DNA from: Acidovorax_G sp046289925
GTDB taxonomy: Bacteria; Pseudomonadota; Gammaproteobacteria; Burkholderiales; Burkholderiaceae_C
DNA length: 13,788 nt
Direction: 5' to 3'
Assembly: GCA_046289925.1 (NCBI GenBank)
Contig: JBKBUN010000087.1
Location: 1-13,788 of the forward strand
The position numbers and the translations under genes were made by a program. The notes under the pieces are model-generated. The model was given only the letters and a program-made list of their open reading frames with translations, ran no database searches and was not told the DNA's origin. Shown here piece after piece: positions 1 through 6,363 of this stretch (positions are counted from its first letter, which is position 1; every line of letters starts with the position of its first letter).

Positions 1-1
1 G

Positions 2-328
2 GGCAAGGTGCGCGCGCTGGCCGTGACGAGCCGGCTGCGCAACCCGGCGCTGCCCGAGGTGCCCACGGTGATGGAAATGGGCATCCGGAACTTCGAGGTG
101 GTCGGGTTCTACGGCTTTCTCGCCCCGGCCGGCACGCCGCGTGATGTGGTCGCCAAGCTCAGCGACGCCTTCCGCCAGGTGCTGGAGACGCCCGACATCC
201 GCAACCGCATGGTGGCGCAGGGGGCCGACCCGGCTTTCCTCGGCGCGGATGACTTTGCGAAGTTCCTGGCGTCTGAAATGCCGCGCTGGGCCGACGCGGT
301 GAAGAAATCGGGCGCGAAGCTGGACTGA
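2..328 (+). CDS. Bug/TctC-family tripartite tricarboxylate transporter substrate-binding protein, C-terminal part
   Basis: Only the last 108 codons or so are in the window; the reading frame is open at the left edge, so the start lies outside. Seen: the segments VRALAVTSRLRNPALPEVPT, GFYGFLAPAGTPRDVVAKL and a C-terminal stretch ending KKSGAKLD. Known: these match the end of the Bug (Bordetella uptake gene) periplasmic binding proteins, where an ALAVTS strand and a 'P-VPT' turn precede the ligand-cleft segment 'W-G-(L/F)-AP-GTP', and where the protein usually ends close to 'K-SG-K-(L/D)'. Full-length members are about 320 residues and bind small carboxylates or related solutes in the periplasm. 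The ligand cannot be read from this fragment. It converges with ugpQ and is probably unrelated to the ugp operon. Confidence 0.88.
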   Translation, partial: GKVRALAVTSRLRNPALPEVPTVMEMGIRNFEVVGFYGFLAPAGTPRDVVAKLSDAFRQVLETPDIRNRMVAQGADPAFLGADDFAKFLASEMPRWADAVKKSGAKLD

Positions 329-452
329 TTGAACGGCGCCGCGCGTGGCGCCGCATTCAGAGGATGCGGAGCGGCCGCTGTGCCGGGTGCAGGCAGCGGC
401 GGGGCCGGCTCCAGAGGCGCGGGCCGGGGCGCTGAGACGTGCCCGCCCGGGT
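329..452. other. convergent intergenic region with stacked GC-rich hairpins
   Basis: This 124-base gap separates the stop codons of two converging genes. It holds several short perfect inverted repeats: CGGCGCC/GGCGCCG (334-340 with 347-353), CCGCAT/ATGCGG (351-356 with 364-369, which competes with the first) and GCCGCTG/CAGCGGC (374-380 with 394-400). None is followed by a T-run on either strand, so none is a textbook intrinsic terminator. They may still halt or protect the two converging transcripts. No gene is visible. Confidence 0.4.
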
Positions 453-1208
453 TCAGCCCACAGCGGGCGAAAAGAAATCCACGCGATCCGTGATGATGCC
501 GTCCGTGCCCAGGTCGATGAGCCGCTGCGCGGCCCAGTCGTCGTTGACGGTGTAGCTCAGCGCGCGGTGGCCTGCGCCCTGCACGCGGGCCACCAGGGCC
601 GCGTCCCACAGGGCGTGGTTGCAGATCACGGCGGCGCATTCCAGCTGCGCGGCCACGTCCAGGCATCCGTCCCACAGCGTGTCTAGCAGCAGACCGCGCG
701 GAAGGTGCGCGGCGGCAGCGCGGGCACCGGCCAGAGCCTCCGGGTGGAAGGACGACAGCAGCGGCGGCACGGCCTGCCCCTGCCACAGCCGCGCCGCCAG
801 CGCGCCCACAGCGTGGCCGGTGGCTTCTTCGGTGCCTGGCGTGGGCTTGATCTCGATGTTCAGATAGAGGCCGTTGGCCAGGCACCAGCGGGCCAGGTTT
901 TCCAGGGTGGGCAGCGGTTCGCCCGCATGGCGGCGCGAATGCCAGCTGCCTGCATCGAGTTGCGCCAGGGCTTGCCAGTCCTGGTGACCCGCGGTGCCGT
1001 GGCCGTTGGTGGTGCGCTCCAGCGTGGCGTCGTGCAGCAGAAACAGCACGCCGTCGCGACTGAGCTTGGCGTCGCATTCGAACATGCGGTAGCCATACTC
1101 GGCCCCCAGGCGGAAGGCGGCCAGCGTGTTCTCGGGCGCGAGCTTGCCCGCACCGCGGTGGGCGATCCAGCGCGGGTAGGGCCAGGCGGGTAGGGCGGGG
1201 TGGGTCAT
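453..1208 (-). CDS. ugpQ: glycerophosphodiester phosphodiesterase UgpQ
   Basis: The 251-residue product hydrolyses glycerophosphodiesters (for example glycerophosphocholine) to sn-glycerol-3-phosphate and an alcohol in the cytoplasm. Seen: a GDPD TIM-barrel start with IAHRGAG (H17, R18), PENT (E26, N27), FECDAKLSRDG (E43, D45) and LLHD (H58), followed by LERTTNGHG. Known: in this family the two histidines act in acid-base catalysis, and the Glu/Asp residues bind the divalent metal. E. coli UgpQ is 247 residues, so the length is normal. There is no signal peptide, which fits a cytoplasmic enzyme working on imported substrate. Its ATG lies two bases beyond the ugpC stop codon, so it is the last gene of the ugp operon and is probably translated by coupling. 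The start fits the family, with only about 14 residues before the HRG strand. Confidence 0.95.
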   Translation of the reverse strand: MTHPALPAWPYPRWIAHRGAGKLAPENTLAAFRLGAEYGYRMFECDAKLSRDGVLFLLHDATLERTTNGHGTAGHQDWQALAQLDAGSWHSRRHAGEPLPTLENLARWCLANGLYLNIEIKPTPGTEEATGHAVGALAARLWQGQAVPPLLSSFHPEALAGARAAAAHLPRGLLLDTLWDGCLDVAAQLECAAVICNHALWDAALVARVQGAGHRALSYTVNDDWAAQRLIDLGTDGIITDRVDFFSPAVG

Positions 1209-1210
1209 GC

Positions 1211-2215
<1,005 letters not shown>

Positions 2216-2246
2216 GTTGTTACTTGGAATGGGTTGCTGAGGGAGA

Positions 2247-2280
2247 AGCCGCTGGCGCACGAAGGCGCTCTGCGGCGGCT
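2247..2280 (-). other. GC-rich hairpin in the ugpE-ugpC gap
   Basis: The 64-base gap between ugpE and ugpC contains the inverted repeat AGCCGC/GCGGCT (2247-2252 with 2275-2280) with a short inner GCGC pairing. It is followed on the transcribed strand by a pyrimidine stretch, not a T-run. It could stabilise the upstream mRNA end or simply fill the spacer. Evidence for a function is weak. Confidence 0.25.
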
Positions 2281-3131
2281 TACTTCTCCGTGTCCACGAG
2301 GCCCTTGACGAACCAGCGCTGCATGAGCACGACCACCAGGGCCGGGGGCAGCATGGCCAGCAGGGCGGTGGCCATCACGACGTTCCACTCGTTGCCGGTG
2401 TCGCCGCCCGCGATCATGCGTTTGATACCGATCACCACCGGGTACATGTCTTCCGACGTGGTGACCAGCAGCGGCCAGAGGTACTGGTTCCAGCCGTAGA
2501 TGAACTGGATCACGAACAGCGCGGCGATCGAAGTGCGCGACAGCGGCACCAGCACGTCCTTGAAAAAGCGCATCGGGCCGGCGCCGTCCACGCGAGCGGC
2601 TTCGACGAGTTCGTCCGGCACCGTGAGGAAGAACTGACGGAACAGGAAGGTGGCCGTGGCCGAGGCGATCAGCGGAATCGTGAGACCCGCGTAGCTGTTG
2701 AGCATGCCCAGGTCCGACACCACTTTATAGGTCGGGCCGATGCGCACTTCCACAGGCAGCATCAGGGTGATGAAGATCATCCAGAAGCACAGGCTCTTGA
2801 ACGGGAAGCGGAAGTACACGATGGCGAACGCCGACAGCAGCGAGATCGAGATCTTGCCGACCGTGATGATGATGGCCGAGACGAAGCTCACCCACATCAT
2901 GTGGGCCACCGGGGCGCTCGACCCCGGGCCCGATCCGCCGCCGAACAGCGCGGTCTTGTAGGTTTCCCAGAAGTTGCTGCCCGGCAGGATGGGCATGGGC
3001 ACCTGCACGATGTCTTGCGCGGTGTGCGTGGAGGCCACGAACGCCAGGTACAGGGGAAAGCCGACGATGATCACGCCCAGCACCATCACCAGGTGCGAGA
3101 TCGCGTCGAGGATAGGACTGCGTTCAACCAT
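2280..3131 (-). CDS. ugpE: sn-glycerol-3-phosphate ABC transporter permease UgpE
   Basis: The 283-residue product is one of the two inner-membrane subunits forming the transport channel. Seen: hydrophobic segments near residues 11-32, 78-105, 113-127, 147-168 and about 200-220, plus a last one before the C-terminal MQRWFVKGLVDTEK. The cytoplasmic EAA loop is at about 177-196 (EAARVDGAGPMRFFKDVLVP) and docks the ATPase. E. coli UgpE is 281 residues and ends similarly. The reading frame stays open upstream to 3422, but that extension is the shadow of ugpA. I chose the ATG at 3131 (MVERSPILDAISH) because it begins two bases after the ugpA stop codon and gives the family length. The very short gap suggests translational coupling with ugpA. 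Confidence 0.95.
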   Translation of the reverse strand: MVERSPILDAISHLVMVLGVIIVGFPLYLAFVASTHTAQDIVQVPMPILPGSNFWETYKTALFGGGSGPGSSAPVAHMMWVSFVSAIIITVGKISISLLSAFAIVYFRFPFKSLCFWMIFITLMLPVEVRIGPTYKVVSDLGMLNSYAGLTIPLIASATATFLFRQFFLTVPDELVEAARVDGAGPMRFFKDVLVPLSRTSIAALFVIQFIYGWNQYLWPLLVTTSEDMYPVVIGIKRMIAGGDTGNEWNVVMATALLAMLPPALVVVLMQRWFVKGLVDTEK

Positions 3132-3133
3132 TT

Positions 3134-4015
3134 TCAGTACTGCACTTTCTTTTCCACGTAGCGGAACTGCACGATGGTCAGGGCCACCACGATCACCATC
3201 AGCACCACCGACTGAGCGGCCGAGCCACCGAGATCCATGGACTTGAATCCGTCGTGGTAGACCTTGTAGACCAGGATGGAGGTGTCGCGACCCGGGCCGC
3301 CCTGGGTGGTCGAGTCGACGATGGCAAAGGTGTCGAAGAAGGCGTACACGACATTGATCACCAGCAAGAAGAAGCTGGTGGGCGACAGCAGTGGGAACTG
3401 GATGCTCCAGAAGCGGCGCCATGGGCCCGCACCATCAATGGCGGCGGCCTCGATCAGGGATTTGGGAATCGACTGCAGGCCTGCCAGGAAAAACAGGAAG
3501 TTGTACGAGATCTGCTTCCACACGGCGGCCACCACGATCAGCGCCATCGCATGGTCGGAGCGCAGCATGTGGTTCCAGTCCAGACCCATTTGGCGCAGCC
3601 CGTAGGCCACCACACCAAGCGAGGGCGAGAACATGAACATCCACAGCACACCCGCCACGGCAGGCGCCACGGCATAGGGCAGCAGCAGGGCCGTCTTGTA
3701 GGCCAACGCGCCACGGATCACGCGGTCGGCAAAGATGGCCAGCACCAGCGAAATGCTGATGCCCAGCACCGCCACCAGGGCAGAGAACAGGGCTGTGGTC
3801 TTGAACGAAGCGATGTAGCCCGGGTCGGCAAACAGGGTCTTGAAGTTTTCCAGGCCCACCCATTCGGTCGATGTGCCAAACGCATCCTGCATCTGGAAAG
3901 ACTGGATCAGGGCCTGTCCTGCGGGCCAGAAGAAGAACACGGTGATGATGACCAACTGTGGCAGCAGCAGCAGCCAAGGCAGCCAGACGGAGCGGAAAAG
4001 AACGCGTTTTTCCAT
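3134..4015 (-). CDS. ugpA: sn-glycerol-3-phosphate ABC transporter permease UgpA
   Basis: The 293-residue product is the partner permease of UgpE. Seen: a first membrane segment at about 10-32 (a WLPWLLLLPQ start), others near 73-98, 108-130, 155-180, 212-232 and about 262-285, and an EAA loop at about 189-210 (EAAAIDGAGPWRRFWSIQFP). Length matches E. coli UgpA (295 residues). The extra N-terminal transmembrane helix and the 'LLPQL' start are usual in MalF/UgpA-type subunits. The ATG at 4015 has only a weak purine-rich site upstream. A 132-base gap with a strong hairpin separates it from ugpB, so its expression may be lower than that of the binding protein. Confidence 0.95.
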   Translation of the reverse strand: MEKRVLFRSVWLPWLLLLPQLVIITVFFFWPAGQALIQSFQMQDAFGTSTEWVGLENFKTLFADPGYIASFKTTALFSALVAVLGISISLVLAIFADRVIRGALAYKTALLLPYAVAPAVAGVLWMFMFSPSLGVVAYGLRQMGLDWNHMLRSDHAMALIVVAAVWKQISYNFLFFLAGLQSIPKSLIEAAAIDGAGPWRRFWSIQFPLLSPTSFFLLVINVVYAFFDTFAIVDSTTQGGPGRDTSILVYKVYHDGFKSMDLGGSAAQSVVLMVIVVALTIVQFRYVEKKVQY

Positions 4016-4036
4016 GGCGGAAATCTCAACGAAAAG

Positions 4037-4078
4037 AGCCCGCAGCCCTGCATTCTAGAGAATGCGGGGGCGCGGGCT
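4037..4078 (-). terminator. terminator-like hairpin between ugpB and ugpA (possible attenuator)
   Basis: On the transcribed (minus) strand, 69 bases after the ugpB stop, there is a long stem: AGCCCGC/GCGGGCT outside (4072-4078 with 4037-4043). Inside it, after a 2x2 internal loop, CCCC pairs with AGGG (4066-4069 with 4046-4049, one wobble pair), and GCATTCT pairs with AGAATGC (4059-4065 with 4050-4056). It is followed at once by CTTTTCGTT, a modest T-run, and ends 21 bases before the ugpA ATG. This has the form of a Rho-independent terminator inside an operon. By analogy with other binding-protein operons it probably gives partial termination and protects the ugpB mRNA 3' end. Confidence 0.6.
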
Positions 4079-4147
4079 GGGGGACGCTGCGCTACTGGCG
4101 GACCGCAGCAGTCGGCCAGACGTTGCGCAGCGGTGCGGCGGTGGCGA

Positions 4148-5455
4148 TCAGCGGTTGGCCCGTGCGAAGCGGGCGAGTTGCTCGTTGCCGCGGGTGACGA
4201 TGGCGTCCAGCGCTTCCTTGGGGGACTTCTTGCCTGACCAGATCTGCTCGGTTTCCTCGTCGATGATGCTGCGAACCTGCGTGAAGTTGCCCAGGCGGAT
4301 GCCGCGCGACTTGTCGGTGGCCTTGCGGATCATCTGCGTCACAGCCACATCGGTGCCAGGGTTCTTCTCGTAGAAGCCGGAGGCTTCCGTCAGCTTGTAG
4401 GCGCCCATGGTGACCGGCAGGTAGCCGGTGCGCTGGTGGCTGGCGGCCTGTACCTTGGTGTCATTGAGGAAGTTCAGAAAATCGGCCACGCCCTTGTACT
4501 CTTCGGGCTTCTTGCCGGCCATCACCCACAGGCTGGCACCACCGATGGCGGTGTTCTGCGGCGCACCCTTCACATCCGGGTAGTAAGGCAAGGTCGAGAT
4601 GCCGTAGGCGAACTTGGCTTCGCGGGCCACGCGGGCGTACAGACCCGACGAGCCGGTGATCATCGCGCATTCGCCCGAGGGGAAGGAGGCGTCTGGCACG
4701 TTGCCGCGGCCCTTGTAGACAAAGGTGCCGTCCTTGGCGGCCTTGGCCAGGTTTTCGAAGTGGCGCACGTGCAGCGGCGAGTTCACCAGCAACTGGGCGT
4801 CGTTTCCGTCAAAACCGTTGTTCTTGGACGCGAACAGCGTGTTGTGCCACAGCGAGAAGCTCTCCAGTTGCGTCCAGCTGATCCAGCTGGTGGTGAACGG
4901 GCAGCTGTGGCCGCTGGCCTTGAGCTTGGCAGCCGCTTCGAACACTTCAGGCCAGGTCTTGGGCGGTTTGTTGGCGTCCAGGCCAGCCTTCTTGAAGGCG
5001 TCCTTGTTGTAGTAGAACACCGTGGTCGAGCTGTTGAGCGGGTAGCTCAGCATTTGACCGTTGGGGGCGGTGTAGTACCCCGAGACAGCAGACACGTACT
5101 GCGTGGGGTCGAACTTGAAGCCCGCGTCGTTCAGCACCTTGCCAACCGGGACGATGGCGCCCTTGCTGGCCATCATGGTGGCGGTGCCCACCTCGAACAC
5201 CTGGATGATGTGCGGTGCATTGCCAGCGCGGAAGGCAGCGATGCCAGCCGTCATCGACTCGTCATATGTGCCCTTGTAGGTGGGCACCACCTTGTACTGG
5301 GTCTGACTGGCGTTGTACTGCTTGGCCAGATCATTCACCCACTCGCCCAAGGCGGCGCTCATGGAATGCCACCACTGGATTTCGGTTTGGGCGTGTGCGG
5401 GGAGACAGGCTCCGGCGGCGATGGCCGTGGCGACTGCCAGGTGCTTGAACTGCAT
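4148..5455 (-). CDS. ugpB: sn-glycerol-3-phosphate ABC transporter periplasmic binding protein UgpB
   Basis: The 435-residue product captures sn-glycerol-3-phosphate or glycerophosphodiesters in the periplasm and delivers them to UgpAE. Seen: a signal peptide MQFKHLAVATAIAAGACLPA with likely cleavage after HA at residue 22 (mature protein from QTEIQWWHS). The WWHSM start, KVVPTYKGTYDESM, ITGSSGLYARV and RTGYLPVT segments resemble the UgpB/family 1 solute-binding fold. E. coli UgpB is 438 residues. The frame extends ten codons further up (to 5485), but I chose the ATG at 5455 because GGAGGAA lies seven bases before it and the signal peptide begins properly. It is the first gene of the operon and is preceded by a Pho-box-like repeat. 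The ligand preference (G3P or glycerophosphocholine) cannot be read from sequence alone. Confidence 0.95.
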   Translation of the reverse strand: MQFKHLAVATAIAAGACLPAHAQTEIQWWHSMSAALGEWVNDLAKQYNASQTQYKVVPTYKGTYDESMTAGIAAFRAGNAPHIIQVFEVGTATMMASKGAIVPVGKVLNDAGFKFDPTQYVSAVSGYYTAPNGQMLSYPLNSSTTVFYYNKDAFKKAGLDANKPPKTWPEVFEAAAKLKASGHSCPFTTSWISWTQLESFSLWHNTLFASKNNGFDGNDAQLLVNSPLHVRHFENLAKAAKDGTFVYKGRGNVPDASFPSGECAMITGSSGLYARVAREAKFAYGISTLPYYPDVKGAPQNTAIGGASLWVMAGKKPEEYKGVADFLNFLNDTKVQAASHQRTGYLPVTMGAYKLTEASGFYEKNPGTDVAVTQMIRKATDKSRGIRLGNFTQVRSIIDEETEQIWSGKKSPKEALDAIVTRGNEQLARFARANR

Positions 5456-5460
5456 GAATG

Positions 5461-5467
5461 TTCCTCC
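5461..5467 (-). promoter_or_regulatory. ribosome binding site of ugpB
   Basis: GGAGGAA on the minus strand is close to a perfect Shine-Dalgarno sequence at good spacing from the ATG at 5455. It decides the start over the in-frame ATG at 5485. It is far stronger than the sites before ugpA, ugpE and ugpC, in line with high synthesis of the binding protein. Confidence 0.85.
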
Positions 5468-5488
5468 AAGGATGACGAAATGCACAAA

Positions 5489-5507
5489 CGCCGCATGCTA
5501 GGCGGCG
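5489..5507 (-). other. small hairpin in the ugpB 5' leader
   Basis: CGCCGC and GCGGCG (5489-5494 with 5502-5507) form a perfect 6-bp stem with a 7-base loop, about 20 bases above the ugpB Shine-Dalgarno. It would sit in the 5' leader if transcription starts below the Pho box. No role can be shown. Confidence 0.3.
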
Positions 5508-5591
5508 CTTGTGACACCAATGTGTCGTTTTCGCATGACGCGCAGCTGAGAGCACTGGGGTAAACCCGCTGCGGCGGTGCAGAAGGGCGTG

Positions 5592-5623
5592 ATTGTGACG
5601 AGTTTGTGACAGTTTGTCGCAAA
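5592..5623 (-). promoter_or_regulatory. Pho-box-like PhoB binding repeat upstream of ugpB
   Basis: The minus strand at 5612-5595 reads CTGTCACAAACTCGTCAC. Aligned with the E. coli Pho box (two CTGTCA-type heptamers 11 bases apart, joined by an A/T-rich tetramer), 14 of 18 positions agree by eye. A further related unit (GCGACAAA) precedes it and the A/T bases recur (CACAAT) after it, giving three 10-11-base units, as in PhoB tandem sites. It lies about 140 bases upstream of the ugpB ATG. Known: ugp is a classical Pho regulon operon in E. coli. PhoB control here is inference, and I could not assign a clear -10 box at the usual distance. Confidence 0.6.
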
Positions 5624-6054
5624 GCCCTGCGCTCGTGCTGGGCTCTGAGCGGTGAATCGACTGCGCATTGCAAGCAGTCGCAAGCAGTCGCATCGGATCA
5701 GAAACCACGTTTGCTGCAGTGCATTGTCAATGCGGCATCATGCCCAGCGGCACTTGCGCAGCCATCCCGTAGGCGGGCAGGCCCGATGGCCGCCGCTGCG
5801 TGGCCCGGGCAGGGTTGTGTATCCCTGTTGTTCCTGCGCTGTCCGTGTGCCGCGATGACCATGATGTCCTTACCCGTTCTTACCCGATACCAGCGGCCTT
5901 TGGCCATGGATGTCCAAAGTGCCCCAGCTGCATTGCCACCTGCCCGGCGCACCATCCGGCGGCACGCGGCGATTGCCCGCCGTGCAGGTGTAGGTGTGCG
6001 TGGCAGCGCAGCGTCTGCTGTCGCACATGCCGGACGATCTGCGCGGCCGCGTAT
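5624..6054. other. non-coding stretch with no convincing gene
   Basis: About 430 bases between the ugp control region and the inverted-repeat element. Short open frames exist on both strands (for example part of a 210-codon frame from 5606), but none has a recognisable protein, a good ribosome site or normal codon use. Small features seen: a tandem 10-base repeat at 5670-5689, a partial repeat of CTTACCCG (5869-5876 and 5879-5886), and the inverted repeat CTTTGG/CCAAAG (5898-5903 with 5914-5919). Near the right end, 5994-6058 reads in one frame as a protein-like AAQRLLSHMPDDLRGRVWL, preceded and followed by TAG, which may be a gene remnant. Confidence 0.5.
5670..5689. repeat. tandem 10-bp direct repeat
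   Basis: GCAAGCAGTC occurs twice head to tail (5670-5679, 5680-5689), followed by GCA. The first copy can also pair with the preceding CGACTGC (5658-5664 with 5674-5680). It has only two units, so it may be replication slippage or a weak binding site. Confidence 0.5.
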
Positions 6055-6058
6055 GGCT

Positions 6059-6238
6059 CTAGGAGCCTGTCGGACTTGGGGCGTCGAAAGCGAACATGAG
6101 CCCCGGCGAGGACCGTTTTCGCCGTGTGTGCAGTTCCATAGCGGGGCTATGGGCCCCCAAGACGGTGGCCCATGGACCGCGGCGGCCCATTGGCCATTGG
6201 CATGCAGCCGACGATTCCCAAGTCCGACAGGCTCCTAG
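6059..6238. mobile_element. MITE/REP-like 180-bp element with 22-bp terminal inverted repeats
   Basis: The left end (6059-6080, starting CTAGGAGCCTGTCGG and ending ACTTGGG) is the perfect reverse complement of the right end (6217-6238). The element is flanked by GGCT on both sides (6055-6058 and 6239-6242), a possible 4-bp target duplication. Alternatively the self-complementary CTAG at each end is the duplication. The 136-base interior has no ORF of note but holds further stems: CCATAGC/GCTATGG (6136-6142 with 6146-6152) and ATGGGCC/GGCCCAT (6149-6155 with 6167-6173). The size, lack of coding capacity, matched ends and flanking repeats suggest a non-autonomous insertion or a REPIN-type repeat. 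It is not a known named IS to me. Confidence 0.6.
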
Positions 6239-6305
6239 GGCTGAACCCCTAGAACGCCCGCGTTGCCAACAGTGTTGCCCTCCGCGGCGCATACCCCCCC
6301 TGACA

Positions 6306-6311
6306 TAAAAT
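6306..6311 (+). promoter_or_regulatory. candidate -10 box upstream of the FAD/Fe-S oxidoreductase
   Basis: TAAAAT within TGACATAAAAT is the most AT-rich hexamer before the gene, 52 bases above its ATG. No -35 at normal spacing is clear (TTGCCC at 6275-6280 is 25 bases away), so this is only a candidate. It lies just outside the right end of the inverted-repeat element. Confidence 0.3.
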
Positions 6312-6363
6312 CGCAGCCCCCGAGGCACATGGGCGCTGCGTCGCCCACCCCAGGTTCACCCCC

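Noticed and set aside
3132..3422. N-terminal extension of UgpE to 380 residues
   Set aside because: The extra 97 residues lie inside ugpA in another frame and look non-protein (Arg/His/Gly-rich). The ATG at 3131 gives the normal UgpE length.
5606..6238. 210-codon + strand frame in the large intergenic gap
   Set aside because: It starts inside the Pho-box region and crosses the inverted-repeat element. It has no known motif and an atypical composition with many Cys, Arg and Pro.
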